Notes under the pieces: generated by a model
The model's input: only the letters and a program-made list of their open reading frames with translations
What the model was told of the DNA's origin: nothing
Database searches by the model: none
From: an uncultured Clostridia bacterium
GTDB lineage: Bacteria; Bacillota; Clostridia; TANB77; CAG-508
Assembly (NCBI GenBank): GCA_944390395.1
Contig: CALXPY010000008.1
Location: 1-45,645, forward strand
Direction of reading: 5' to 3'
Length of the DNA stretch: 45,645 nucleotides
Part shown: positions 17,010 to 26,751 of the stretch, piece after piece
Numbering within the stretch: the stretch's first letter is position 1
Layout of the letters: each line of letters begins with the position of its first letter
Translations under genes and position numbers: made by a program

Positions 17010-17867
17010 TTATTCGTATAATACTATATCCATTTCTGATGTGAAGTTCCTATTTCCATAAGCAAATATTATATAAAGTTCATTTGAAGGTCCTAACATA
17101 TATGTAGTTAAATTATTCATATTATACATTGAATCTTCTAGATTTCTTTTAAATACTGAATAGCCAGATTGTTCTAATATATTTGCTGCTTCTGCTGCTT
17201 CATTTACAATTTCTCTAATTTTGTTTTGAACTTCATCAGTAGTTAATCCTAAATTACTTAATATTCTTCCTATTTCAACTCTTTCACCAGTTTGTAAATC
17301 ATAATTATATGTTTGTACTATTGTTCTTTGAGGATTATTTCCTTCTTTAAGTAAAGATTTAATAGCTACAGAAAGAATTCCATTATTTATAAATACTGCA
17401 TAGTCAACATTATATATTGTTTTATATGCATTTACACTATTCATAACTTCTGCTGCCTTATCTGCAAAAAGTTCTTGTGTAATTCCATTAAATTCACTTA
17501 CAACATCTCCAGCTATATTTACAACAGGTAAATTAACATTTATTTCATAATTATCATTTGATTCATTTATAGTATAAGCAGAATAAACTATATCTCTATC
17601 ATCATATAACTTATCAACTGTAGATAAATCGTAATCTCCAGCATTTACAGTATTTGTAAATAATCCATTGAATTGTGTTTTTATCTCATCTTGATTTTTT
17701 TCTCTTTCTACCCCTGTATTATTATTGTTTCCAACGTTTATAGTTGGTTCATCACCTATATCATCATAATCTGTTGCAACAAATTGTGCATATATAGCTG
17801 CAATTATTGCTAAAACACAAAATACTCCTATTAATATAAATATTATCATTCTATTTTTATTTTTCAT
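17010..17867 (-). CDS. Membrane-anchored protein with DUF3298/RsiV-like exported domain
   Basis: The 285-aa protein has one N-terminal membrane helix (about 7-29), a low-complexity Asn-rich linker, then an exported alpha/beta domain. The alternation INVNLPVVNIAGDVVSEFNGITQEL...YKTIYNVDYAVFINNGILSVAI...TYNYDLQTGERVEIGRIL resembles the DUF3298 domain of RsiV-type proteins, in particular the N-x-D-x-x-T-G-x-x-L-x-L-like strand. RsiV is an anti-sigma factor that binds lysozyme, but no sigma factor gene is adjacent and the N-terminal cytosolic part is too short for an anti-sigma domain. The function is unknown. It is the first gene of the unit leading to topB. Confidence 0.55.
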   Translation of the reverse strand: MKNKNRMIIFILIGVFCVLAIIAAIYAQFVATDYDDIGDEPTINVGNNNNTGVEREKNQDEIKTQFNGLFTNTVNAGDYDLSTVDKLYDDRDIVYSAYTINESNDNYEINVNLPVVNIAGDVVSEFNGITQELFADKAAEVMNSVNAYKTIYNVDYAVFINNGILSVAIKSLLKEGNNPQRTIVQTYNYDLQTGERVEIGRILSNLGLTTDEVQNKIREIVNEAAEAANILEQSGYSVFKRNLEDSMYNMNNLTTYMLGPSNELYIIFAYGNRNFTSEMDIVLYE

Positions 17868-18001
17868 AATCTCCTCCTAATTTTCCTATAAAAATATTAT
17901 ATCATTTTTTTTATAAAAGTACAGGAAAATTTTATGATTTTATTAAATTATTGTAATTCTAATATATATTCTTAAGAAAATTTTAAAATAGCAAAATTTA
18001 T

Positions 18002-18030
18002 TTGACTATATGCCCTTTTTGTTGTAATAT
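18002..18030 (+). promoter_or_regulatory. Promoter of clpE-pgsA
   Basis: TTGACT (18002-18007), 17 bases and TAATAT (18025-18030) form a good vegetative promoter about 42 bases before clpE. The -35 region is also one half (TTTGACT) of a CtsR-type heat-shock operator, but a second half-site at the right spacing is missing. Confidence 0.7.
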
Positions 18031-18072
18031 ATATATGTGAAAAACTAAGTAAGATGGGAGAATTTTTAATAT

Positions 18073-20391
18073 ATGTTATGTTCAATATGTAATAAAAATA
18101 CAGCAGTTATTTTTATTAATAAACAAGATGAAAGCGGTAAACAATCTTTAGAAGGACTTTGCTATGAATGTGCTAAGAAAAAAGGAATTAATCCTATAGA
18201 TTCTATGATGAAACAAGCAAATATTTCTGAAAAAGATTTAGCAGATATGACAAATCAAATTGAATCAATGATTGAAGATATGTCAGAAAATATGGATTTA
18301 TCTGATATTAATATAGAAAATACTGATGAAGCAAGTGGTAACCCACAATTTGGAGCAATACCATTAGGTTCTATTTTTTCAAATATGTTTGGACAAAATT
18401 CAAATAATGAAAGTTCTGAAAGAGCTTCTGGCGATGAAAAGAAAAAAGTTAAAGTTGATAAGAAAGCCAAAGATAAGAAAAAAAGAGCTTTAGATACTTT
18501 TGGTACTAACCTTACAAATAAAGCAAAAAATAATCAATTGGATTTAGTAGTTGGTAGAGATAAAGAAATTCAAAGAATTATACAAATACTAAATAGACGT
18601 TCTAAAAATAATCCTTGTTTAATAGGTGAACCAGGTGTTGGTAAAACTGCAATTGCTCAAGGTTTAGCAATAAAAATAGCTAATGGAAGAGTTCCTGCTA
18701 AACTTTTAAATAAAGAAGTTTACCTATTAGATATGACTTCTATAATTGCTGGTACTCAATTTAGAGGACAATTTGAAGCACGTATGAAGTCAATTATTGA
18801 TGAATGTAAAAATTTAGGGAATATTATATTAGTAATAGATGAAATTCATAATATAATTGGAGCAGGTGATGGAGAACATTCTATGAATGCTGCAAATATA
18901 TTAAAACCTTCTTTATCTAATGGAGAAATACAGTTAATAGGAACTACTACTTTAAAAGAATATAGAAAATATATAGAAAAAGACACTGCATTAGAAAGAA
19001 GATTCCAACCTGTAATAGTTGAAGAGCCTTCTATAACTGATTCCATTGGAATTCTAGAAGGAATTAAAAAATATTACGAAGAATTTCATAAAGTAAAAAT
19101 TTCGACAGATGTTATAAAACAAGCTGTTATTATGTCAGAAAAATATATTCATGATAGATTTTTACCAGATAAAGCAATTGATATTTTGGATGAAGCTTGT
19201 TCAAGAATTAATCTAGACAATAAGGAACTATATGACCTTGAAGTATTAAAAAATGAATTAAAGGTAGTTCAAGAAGAAAAAGAAGAAGCTGCGCTTGCTG
19301 ATTCAACAGAAGATTATAAAAAAGCTGCCGAACTAAAAACTAAAGAATGTAATTTAATGGCACAAATAGATGAATTAAATAGTAAAATGCAGTTAAGAAA
19401 TTTAACTGTACAAGATATTGCAGAAGTTATAGAAAGTTGGACAAAAATTCCAGTTAAGAAAATAACTGAAGCTGAAACTCAAAAATTATTAAATTTAGAA
19501 AGTAACTTACACAAAAGGGTTATTGGACAAGACGAAGCTATTAAAGCTGTTGCTAGAGCAATCCGTAGAAGTAGAGCTGGTCTAAAAAGTACAAAAAGAC
19601 CTCCATCTTTTATATTTGTTGGTCCAACTGGTGTTGGTAAAACAGAACTAGCAAAATCTTTAGCTTTTGAAATGTTTGGTAATGAAGATTCTATAATTAG
19701 AGTAGATATGTCTGAATATATGGAAAGCCATTCAACTTCTAAATTAATTGGATCTCCTCCAGGATATGTAGGTTATGATGACGCAGGTCAATTAACAGAA
19801 AAGGTTAAAAGGCATCCATATTCTATAGTACTTTTAGATGAAATAGAAAAAGCTCATCCAGATGTATTTAATATTTTATTACAAGTATTAGATGATGGTA
19901 GATTAACAGATGCACAAGGAAATACTGTTAGCTTTGAAAACACTATAATAATTATGACTTCAAATGCTGGTTCAAATTTAAATACAAATTCAATCGGTTT
20001 TGGTGGTAATACTGTTAGTCAAAATAAAATAATGGATACTTTAAAAGAAACATTTAGACCAGAATTTTTAAATAGAGTCGATGAAATTGTAATTTTTGAT
20101 CAACTTAATAATGAACAATTACTACAAATAGTTGATTTGATGTTAGATGATACAAGAAAAGCTTTATCTGATAAAGATATTAATATGAATATTACTGAAA
20201 ATGCAAAGAAATTCTTGCTTGAAAAAGGAACAGATATAAAATATGGAGCACGTCCATTAAGAAGAGCTATTCAAAGATATTTAGAAGATGAACTTTCTGA
20301 ATTGATTCTAAGGTCTGAATTAAAAAATGGAAATACTGTTTTTGTAGATACTAATAATGAAGATAAATTAAGTTTTGAAATAAATAGTTAG
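18073..20391 (+). CDS. clpE: ClpE-type AAA+ unfoldase with N-terminal zinc finger
   Basis: ClpE unfolds damaged proteins and feeds them to the ClpP protease; in Bacillus and relatives it is heat- and disulfide-stress induced. The 772-aa protein starts with a Cys4 zinc finger (C3, C6, C30, C33), typical of ClpE in place of the ClpC repeat domain, followed by an acidic/basic linker to about residue 140. AAA domain 1 has GEPGVGKTA (185-193). A coiled-coil middle segment (KNELKVVQEEKEEAA...) follows, then AAA domain 2 with GPTGVGKTE and the arginine-finger region FRPEFLNRVDEI. SIGFGG in domain 2 matches the ClpP-docking loop. It is cotranscribed with pgsA, 11 bases downstream. Family members sometimes carry the label ClpC-like. 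Confidence 0.93.
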   Translation: MLCSICNKNTAVIFINKQDESGKQSLEGLCYECAKKKGINPIDSMMKQANISEKDLADMTNQIESMIEDMSENMDLSDINIENTDEASGNPQFGAIPLGSIFSNMFGQNSNNESSERASGDEKKKVKVDKKAKDKKKRALDTFGTNLTNKAKNNQLDLVVGRDKEIQRIIQILNRRSKNNPCLIGEPGVGKTAIAQGLAIKIANGRVPAKLLNKEVYLLDMTSIIAGTQFRGQFEARMKSIIDECKNLGNIILVIDEIHNIIGAGDGEHSMNAANILKPSLSNGEIQLIGTTTLKEYRKYIEKDTALERRFQPVIVEEPSITDSIGILEGIKKYYEEFHKVKISTDVIKQAVIMSEKYIHDRFLPDKAIDILDEACSRINLDNKELYDLEVLKNELKVVQEEKEEAALADSTEDYKKAAELKTKECNLMAQIDELNSKMQLRNLTVQDIAEVIESWTKIPVKKITEAETQKLLNLESNLHKRVIGQDEAIKAVARAIRRSRAGLKSTKRPPSFIFVGPTGVGKTELAKSLAFEMFGNEDSIIRVDMSEYMESHSTSKLIGSPPGYVGYDDAGQLTEKVKRHPYSIVLLDEIEKAHPDVFNILLQVLDDGRLTDAQGNTVSFENTIIIMTSNAGSNLNTNSIGFGGNTVSQNKIMDTLKETFRPEFLNRVDEIVIFDQLNNEQLLQIVDLMLDDTRKALSDKDINMNITENAKKFLLEKGTDIKYGARPLRRAIQRYLEDELSELILRSELKNGNTVFVDTNNEDKLSFEINS

Positions 20392-20402
20392 GAGAATAAT
20401 AT

Positions 20403-21020
20403 ATGTTTAAACACGTACCAAATATTTTAACAATTATACGATTTATATTAATACCATTTATAGTTTATTACATTACTAAGGAACAATATATACTTAGCTT
20501 TATATTCTTAACAATATCTGGACTTACTGATATTTTAGATGGATTTATAGCTAGAAAATTTAATTTCATTACAAACTTTGGTAAATTGGTAGATCCTTTA
20601 GCAGACAAATTAACTCAAATTGCTATTCTTGCTACTTTAGTAATACTAAAAATAATACCTTCATGGATATTATTTATTGTAGTATTAAAAGAAGCAATAA
20701 TGATTGCTGGAGCTTCTTTCTTGTATGGTAAAGAGTTAGTTGTTTCTAGTAAATGGTTCGGTAAACTTGCAACAGTTCTATTTTATATAGCAATTGTATG
20801 TTCTTTTGGAATAAAATATTGGAATACAAGTATATACAATCCACTAGATCCATCTTCAATTTTATTGCCACAATTTGATATATATATATATTATTTAGCA
20901 CTAATTTCAACTATTTTTTCTTTAATAATGTATTTTATAACCTTCTATAAACAAGGTTATTTGAAAAAAGAAAATTTAAAAATAAAAGAAGATGCAAATA
21001 GCAAAGACAGGTCAAAGTAA
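20403..21020 (+). CDS. pgsA: CDP-diacylglycerol--glycerol-3-phosphate 3-phosphatidyltransferase
   Basis: PgsA makes phosphatidylglycerol phosphate from CDP-diacylglycerol and glycerol 3-phosphate at the inner membrane, the committed step to phosphatidylglycerol. The 205-aa multi-helix protein has the CDP-alcohol phosphatidyltransferase motif D-G-x2-A-R-x8-G-x3-D-x3-D, seen as DGFIARKFNFITNFGKLVDPLAD. It begins MFKHVPNILTIIRFILIPF, the usual PgsA N-terminus. It follows clpE by 11 bases with its own AGGAG and ends at a strong terminator. Confidence 0.93.
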   Translation: MFKHVPNILTIIRFILIPFIVYYITKEQYILSFIFLTISGLTDILDGFIARKFNFITNFGKLVDPLADKLTQIAILATLVILKIIPSWILFIVVLKEAIMIAGASFLYGKELVVSSKWFGKLATVLFYIAIVCSFGIKYWNTSIYNPLDPSSILLPQFDIYIYYLALISTIFSLIMYFITFYKQGYLKKENLKIKEDANSKDRSK

Positions 21021-21037
21021 TTTGACCTGTCTTTTTT
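21003..21037 (+). terminator. Terminator of clpE-pgsA
   Basis: A 14-bp perfect stem (21003-21016 with 21021-21034, AAAGACAGGTCAAA) with a GTAA tetraloop is followed by TTTTTT. The stem begins inside the last pgsA codons. Confidence 0.92.
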
Positions 21038-21069
21038 AGAACTTAAAATAACGTCTATATAGTTCACAC

Positions 21070-21657
21070 TCATTCGTAATCTTCTAATGCACTATTTAAA
21101 GCTTCATCTCCAATTACATATATTCCCTTTTTCAAATTCTCTATATCTATTTCAGGTAAATATTGTATTTGGATTTCTGTATCTTGTTTTAATGTTTCAT
21201 TTCCATTTTGATCTACTGTATATATACCAATAACCCAATTATGCACTTTTAATACATAATGCTCATTGCAAAATCCTTCCACTTCTTTATATAAAACTAT
21301 TTCTTCTCTTGAATATCCTTGTAATTCCCAATCTGGATATTTTTCTTTTACTTCTTCTTCATTTTTATTAACTAATTCTACATCTACATCTTCTATTTCT
21401 CTTATTAGATGATCACACCCCTTATAGTAAGTTTTTTTTATTATTGAAGCAGAAGGCAAAATATTATCATTTTCTGCAGATGATGTTTCCACAGTATTAA
21501 CAGTACTATTGTTAATATCTTGTCCTTCCGCTAATTGTTTATCTTCTATCATATTGCTATCTAAAGTATTATCTCTATTGTTTGTAAAAACTGCAAAAAC
21601 TATACCTAATAATAATAACAAAGCAATTGCTATAGCTATAATATAACCTTTTCTCAT
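21070..21657 (-). CDS. Membrane-anchored protein with BofC-like C-terminal domain
   Basis: The 195-aa protein has an N-terminal membrane helix (about 4-25), a disordered Asn/Ser-rich linker, and a compact C-terminal domain. That domain ends IQIQYLPEIDIENLKKGIYVIGDEALNSALEDYE, a pattern like the BofC C-terminal domain (tyrosine-leucine-proline, then a short helix and a G-I segment). The middle (CDHLIREIEDVDVELVNKNEEEVKEKYPDWELQGYSREEIVLYKEVEGFC) also fits BofC-related proteins. In Bacillus, BofC restrains the SpoIVB protease during sporulation. Here only the domain resemblance is seen, so a spore role is a guess. Confidence 0.6.
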   Translation of the reverse strand: MRKGYIIAIAIALLLLLGIVFAVFTNNRDNTLDSNMIEDKQLAEGQDINNSTVNTVETSSAENDNILPSASIIKKTYYKGCDHLIREIEDVDVELVNKNEEEVKEKYPDWELQGYSREEIVLYKEVEGFCNEHYVLKVHNWVIGIYTVDQNGNETLKQDTEIQIQYLPEIDIENLKKGIYVIGDEALNSALEDYE

Positions 21658-21752
21658 TTTGCTATTTCATCCCTTTCTTTGCTTTTATTATTATTATGAT
21701 ATAAAATTGTCAAATTTATACATTAAAATTAAGTTTTATTTTCTATTTGTCG

Positions 21753-24070
21753 TTAATTTAACATTTGGTATAACAATATATTTTCCTTCTTGTTAACTTT
21801 TATAATAATCTCTCCATTTATGTCTGTTCTATATATTTTACTACCGTATCTGTTCTAATCTTTCTAACACCCCAATATTTGGATGACCAAACGTATTTGT
21901 CACTCCTACTCCTATTAATGAAATTCTTGGATTTACAAGTTTTAAAAATGAAGCAATTGTAGATGATTTAGATCCATGATGTGCCACTTTTAAGATATCT
22001 GCTCTTAATTTATTGGTCTTTGAATATAATTTTATTAACTCTTTTTCTGCTATCTCTTCTATATCTCCAGTAAATAAAATCTTAAAGTTTTTATATACTA
22101 ATCTTGCAACAATTGAATTATTATTCAATATATTTTCACTAATTAAATTTCTAGTAGGAAATAAAATTTCAAAAAACATATTTTTTTCTATATTTATTCT
22201 ATCTCCTGCTTCTAAATAAATAACTTTAATCTTTTTCCTTTTACTTATCTCTAAAAAATGTTTATAATTTTCAGACTCTTTTCCCTGTTTTGAAATTAAA
22301 ACATGTTCTACTCTTAAATTTTCCAATATTGAAAATAATCCACCAACATGATCACTATCAAAATGCGATATCATCATATAATCTATTTTTGTTACTCCTC
22401 TATCTAATAAATATGGTAACAAAATTTTTTCTCCAACATCAAAACTACCAGTTTCACTTCCTCCACCATCAATTAAAATACTATTACCTTTTGGAGTCAA
22501 AATAAGAGTACTATCACCTTGTCCTACATCTATAAAATAAATTCTAAGGTCTTTAGGTAATAAATTTAGTAAATTAAATATTATAATTATTATTAATAAA
22601 ATAATTATAGTTTTCTTTATATTTATTTTGTTGCAAAAAAGTATTATCACATAATATATAATAATAAAAATTATATTTGGTGTTGGAATTAATATTTTAG
22701 ATAATGGCAGCTTAGCGGTAAAATCAGCTATAAATATTAATATTTCTAACATTGGATTTAAAAAAATTGATAATAAATAAGCTAAATTAATATTAATAAT
22801 AGATAGAAAAATTTGTACAAATCCTAAAATAACTACTATTCCCATAATTGGAGAAACCAAAACATTTGAAATAAAAAAAGTTAATGAAAGTGTATTAAAA
22901 TTATACATTATAATTGGAATTATTATTATATTTGCAGATATACACACAAAAAACATTTCTTTTATATAATTTAATATTTTATTTTTTATAGGAAATTTTT
23001 TAGATAATTTATTACTGAATAAAATAATTCCTATTGTTCCACCATAAGAAAGTAAAAATCCCATATCAAAAATAGTATAAGGATTAAAGATTAAAATAAT
23101 AAAACTAGAGAAAGCCAAATTATTATACACATCTGATTTTCTATAAAATAAAAAAGACATTAAACCTAATATAGACATTATGCATGCCCTTACCACAGAT
23201 GCAGTTGCTCCTGTTAAAAACATAAAAAAGATTAAAAGAAAAATAGTAAATATTTTGGAAAACTTATTTCCAATTTTTAATTTTCCCAATAGCCCGCGAT
23301 ATTCCTATAATTATGTATGTAACATGTGATCCAGAAATTGCCAAAGTATGCGATAAATTACTATCTCTAAAATTTTCTTCTAAATCTTCTGTTATATTTT
23401 TTGTATTGCCCATTAATATTCCTAATAACAATCCTCTTGTATTTTCTGGGAGTAATTTATTTAACCTATTTTCTACCTCTTTGTTAATTTTAAAAATTAT
23501 ACTTTCCATCAAATTAACATCATTTTTTCCTAATATTTTAACATCTTTGCTATCACACTTTAGACTTGTATATATTCCTTTAGTTTTTAAATAATTTTTG
23601 TAATCAAATCCTTTATAATTTCTAGAACTATTAGCTTCTACATAATTTGTGGTAAACTCTATAATATCACCATATTCTAATTGTAAATCTTTTTTTATAT
23701 TTATTAATAAATGATCTCCTTTAAATTTTGAATTGCCGTTTACAGTCTTTACTCTAATTTCATATTGATCTCTATATTCCTTTTCTTCTTTTTCAGTTAC
23801 AACAGTTCCTATTACTCTAATTGTATTATCTATATAGTTCTTATATTTATTTTCATAATTATTTTCTAAAAATTGAGTATAACACCCAAAAATTAAACAA
23901 AAGATTAATAAAATTATCCAATACCTATAATTATAAAAAAATAGAATAATTATAATAATAGTAAATAGAATAATTATAAATAAAAATGGGAATATACCTT
24001 GTGTGTATATCCCCATTAATATTCCTAATATTGAGCCAATAGATACCAATATAATTGGTCTTTTCAACAT
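21753..24070 (-). pseudogene. comEC: DNA-uptake channel protein ComEC, broken by two frameshifts
   Basis: ComEC forms the inner-membrane channel for transforming DNA. The N-terminal piece (24070 down to about 23264) has the membrane start, the OB-like soluble domain and the entry to the competence domain (SHTLAISGSHVTYIIIGISRAIGK). It then leaves frame at an A5 tract (23274-23278). Removing one base joins it to IGNKFSK...GATASVVRACIM in the next frame. The second piece carries the membrane bundle and the metallo-beta-lactamase-like domain (DVGQGDSTLI, HFDSDHVGG, VAHHGSKSST, FGHPNIGVLERLEQ). A second slip at about 21846-21855 gives an early stop, while the expected end (YGSKIYRTDINGEIIIKV) continues in the other frame to 21753. 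It lies 28 bases after the NlpC/P60 gene. Confidence 0.88.
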
Positions 24071-24098
24071 TTAAATATTTCCTTTCTGGCCCCCATAT

Positions 24099-25493
24099 TT
24101 AAAACAATCTAATTGCAGAATAAAATCTATCAGCATACGTTGTATCTAAACTAGAAATTATTACGCTATATGTTGTTGTAGAAGCATGTATAAAATTTCT
24201 ATCTCCAACATAAATTCCACAATGTCCTATTCCTACTCCTGTTTCATAATCTGTTAAAAATACTATATCTCCAGGCTGTAATTCACTTTCTTTTACCTTT
24301 TTAGCTTCTGAATATTTAGATTGTGAAGTTGCACCATGTGGAAGATTTATTCCAAAATTTTCATAAACATACATTGTGAAACCTGAACAATCAAATCCAC
24401 TTGGACTTTCTCCTCCATAAACATATTTACAACCTAAAAATTTTTTTGCATATTCTACTACTTCGTCACCTTTAGATGAAGTTTGCTCTACTGTTTCTTC
24501 TTTTTCTTGAATCACATTGCTATTATCTGTTTCAGTTGTTGTATTGTTACTTCTATCAATACTACCTCTTGATGTAGTTTTAGGTTCATCTGCTATGTAA
24601 TCTTTAGATACATATCCAGTATCATTTCCAGATTTTATTTGATACCAATCTCCATCTTCTCCAGTAACTGTTACTTTAGTATTTAGTTCCAAAACTTTAA
24701 TAATATCATAATTGGTTCCTGCACCTTTTCTTACATTTACCAAATCTTCACTAATATATGCTTCTCTTGATTCAAACTCATTATTTTGTGAGTTACTATC
24801 TGTATCAGAATTACTATCTTTATCTGAGCTATTATCACTTGCTTGCTTTGTAGTATTCTCTAAAGTATCACTTCTAACCCATCCACTTATCTCATCAGTT
24901 TGAATATAAGACCAACCGCTCAATTCTGTAATAAAAATTACTTCAGTACCATTTTTTATATTATCTATATCTGTTGAATTTATAAGTGGCAATATCTTTA
25001 TTTTAGAATCTTCTTTCAATTTTTTATAAACTATTGTTGGTTCATCTTGAGTCACATTTTCTTCTTCATTATTAGTTTGCTCTGTATTTGTTTGAACTTC
25101 GTTTTCTGTATTTTCTTGTTCATTGCTTTCTTGATTTTCACTCTCAGTATTATTTTGTTCTGTTTGTGATTGTGTATTTTCTTCTGTATCAGCATTTTGT
25201 TCTTCAGAATTAGTTTCCTCTCCTAATACTTTTACATATTCACTGCTAACATATCCTGTATATTTTTCATACTTAATTTTATACCAATCTTCATTAGTTT
25301 TTTCTAAAAGTTCACATTCAACACCTTCTGAAATCATTGCTATAATATTACCATCAGTTGAAGGGCTTTTTCTTATGTTTAAAGTTTCTGCTGTTACTTC
25401 TAACATTGTAGCAGCTTTAACCATTATAGAATTTATTCCTAACAATACTGCAGTAGCTACTAGTGTTAAAAATATCTTTTTAAAAATCTTCAT
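24099..25493 (-). CDS. Secreted peptidoglycan hydrolase with three SH3b domains and NlpC/P60 domain
   Basis: The product is exported (signal peptide 1-28, ending VKAA) and is predicted to cut peptide stems of peptidoglycan (D,L-endopeptidase). In order: SH3b at about 32-88, a Gln/Glu/Asn-rich linker, SH3b at about 156-212, a Ser/Asp linker, SH3b at about 247-301, another linker, and NlpC/P60 at about 345-464. The catalytic residues are visible: Cys369 in FDCSGF, His424 in GHCGIY and His436 in FIHAST. The SH3b domains should bind the cell wall. A TTGACT-N17-TATACT promoter lies upstream. The broken comEC follows by 28 bases. Confidence 0.93.
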   Translation of the reverse strand: MKIFKKIFLTLVATAVLLGINSIMVKAATMLEVTAETLNIRKSPSTDGNIIAMISEGVECELLEKTNEDWYKIKYEKYTGYVSSEYVKVLGEETNSEEQNADTEENTQSQTEQNNTESENQESNEQENTENEVQTNTEQTNNEEENVTQDEPTIVYKKLKEDSKIKILPLINSTDIDNIKNGTEVIFITELSGWSYIQTDEISGWVRSDTLENTTKQASDNSSDKDSNSDTDSNSQNNEFESREAYISEDLVNVRKGAGTNYDIIKVLELNTKVTVTGEDGDWYQIKSGNDTGYVSKDYIADEPKTTSRGSIDRSNNTTTETDNSNVIQEKEETVEQTSSKGDEVVEYAKKFLGCKYVYGGESPSGFDCSGFTMYVYENFGINLPHGATSQSKYSEAKKVKESELQPGDIVFLTDYETGVGIGHCGIYVGDRNFIHASTTTYSVIISSLDTTYADRFYSAIRLF

Positions 25494-25530
25494 TTTAGAA
25501 AAATCGCTCCTTTATATAATATCCGACAAT

Positions 25531-25559
25531 AGTATATAATTAATTACAAAAAAAGTCAA
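25531..25559 (-). promoter_or_regulatory. Promoter of the NlpC/P60-comEC unit
   Basis: Minus-strand TTGACT (25559-25554), 17 bases, TATACT (25536-25531), with AAAGGAG 20 bases further on before the start codon. Confidence 0.78.
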
Positions 25560-25603
25560 TTAAATATAGCAAAAATTCACACAATTTGCGTTTATGCCAA
25601 AAA

Positions 25604-25640
25604 AAATAGTCAATAAAATTCAAAACTTTATTGACTATTT
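25604..25640 (-). terminator. Terminator after rplL
   Basis: A 14-bp perfect stem (25604-25617 with 25627-25640, AAATAGTCAATAAA) is followed by TTTTTTTT on the minus strand. It closes the ribosomal operon before any rpoB gene. Confidence 0.9.
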
Positions 25641-25648
25641 ATATTATA

Positions 25649-26011
25649 TTATTGTAATTCTACTGTAGCACCAGCTTCAGTAAATTTAGCTTTTAATTCT
25701 TCAGCTTCTTCTTTCTTTACGTTTTCTTTAACTGTTTTTGGAGCTCCATCAACTAAATCTTTAGCTTCTTTTAATCCTAATCCTGTAGCATCTCTAACTA
25801 CTTTGATTACTTGAATTTTGTTTGCTCCTGCTTCTTTTAATACTACATTGAAAGAAGTTTTTTCTTCAGCTGCAGCTGCTCCTCCTGCTACTGGAGCTGC
25901 TACTGCTGCTGCAGATACTCCATATTTTTCTTCTATTCCTCTTACTAATTCTGCTAATTCAGCTACTGATAAGCTGTCTATAGTCTCTAATAATTCATCT
26001 ATTTTTGCCAT
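25649..26011 (-). CDS. rplL: 50S ribosomal protein L7/L12
   Basis: L7/L12 forms the flexible stalk that recruits translation factors to the ribosome. The 120-aa protein shows the N-terminal dimerisation helices, the Ala-rich hinge ([17 protein letters not shown]) and the conserved C-terminal domain ([28 protein letters not shown]). GGAGG precedes the ATG. It is the last gene of the cluster and is followed by a terminator, whereas in many Bacillota rpoB comes next. Confidence 0.98.
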   Translation of the reverse strand: MAKIDELLETIDSLSVAELAELVRGIEEKYGVSAAAVAAPVAGGAAAAEEKTSFNVVLKEAGANKIQVIKVVRDATGLGLKEAKDLVDGAPKTVKENVKKEEAEELKAKFTEAGATVELQ

Positions 26012-26084
26012 TTTTTAAATCCTCCTATAATCTAATTTTTTATTTGCAAACATGGCAGTTTGCATTTCTAATTTTTAATTAATT

Positions 26085-26585
26085 TTAAGCATTTTCTTTT
26101 TGAACTTTAACTTGATCTAATGCAACTGCAAGTTTTGTAATATTTCCAAGCAATGCACCAGCAAGTTTTGCAATAAGTTCTTGTCTTGATGGTAATTTTG
26201 CTAATGCGATTAATTCATCTAACGGAACAACTTTTCCATCTATAATTCCACCTTTTATTTTGTAGAATTCATTAGCTTTTGAGTAATTATATACTATTTT
26301 TAAAGGTTCTGAATAATCACCTTCTGACATAATTACGGCTGTTGGTCCTTCTAGAATTTCATCTAATCCATTTTCACCATTAGCGTTTAATGCTCTTTTT
26401 ATAATATTGTTTTTTATAACTTTGTAATCACTATTAACATTTTTTAAGTCTGCTCTTAATTTTGTAACATCTGCTACATTTATTCCTCTATAGTCTGTTA
26501 AAAGAATTACTTTTGCATTCTTTAGTTTTTCTGCCACAGAATTTACAACTTCTTCTTTTTGTTTTAATATTGATTCACTTGCCAT
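26085..26585 (-). CDS. rplJ: 50S ribosomal protein L10
   Basis: L10 anchors the L7/L12 stalk on 23S rRNA and, with L7/L12, represses its own message through the leader RNA. I start it at the ATG at 26585 (166 aa, MASESILKQKEEVVNS); the upstream in-frame TTG lies inside GGGAGGTGA, the ribosome binding site. LLTDYRGINVADVTKLR and YKVIKNNIIKRAL are typical. The C-terminal helix that binds L7/L12 is present (LLGNITKLAVALDQV). Confidence 0.97.
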   Translation of the reverse strand: MASESILKQKEEVVNSVAEKLKNAKVILLTDYRGINVADVTKLRADLKNVNSDYKVIKNNIIKRALNANGENGLDEILEGPTAVIMSEGDYSEPLKIVYNYSKANEFYKIKGGIIDGKVVPLDELIALAKLPSRQELIAKLAGALLGNITKLAVALDQVKVQKENA

Positions 26586-26603
26586 TTTATTTTCACCTCC
26601 CAA

Positions 26604-26750
26604 AAATTTCTAAAGGGTCATAAGACCTTATTTTTGCATTATAAAATCCAATTAAATCACCGCAAGGTAATATTAATTGGATAATCCGAACTTCATATTA
26701 CCTCGGTAAGACTTATTTTATGCTTACTGTCTTTGGCGATATATTATATA
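26604..26750 (-). ncRNA. L10 leader (autoregulatory ribosomal protein leader)
   Basis: The 165 bases between rplA and rplJ are not coding. On the minus strand they contain CCAAAGACAGTAAGC paired through GCATAAAATAAG with CTTACCGAGGTAA, the hallmark of the Firmicutes L10 leader, then a second arm CCAATTAATATTACC...AATTGG and a third stem AAGGTCTTATGACC next to the ribosome binding site. In the known case L10(L12)4 binds this RNA and lowers expression of rplJ-rplL. The class is assigned by eye from these conserved pieces and position. Confidence 0.85.
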
Positions 26751-26751
26751 T

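Noticed and set aside
18002..18030. CtsR heat-shock operator in the clpE promoter
   Set aside because: Only one TTTGACT half-site is present; the positions where a second half should lie (17991-17997 or 18011-18017) do not match.
23260..23290. Programmed frameshift joining the two comEC pieces
   Set aside because: The slip site is a short A5 run without a classical heptamer or stimulatory structure that I can see, and a second unrelated frameshift breaks the end of the same gene, which points to decay or error.
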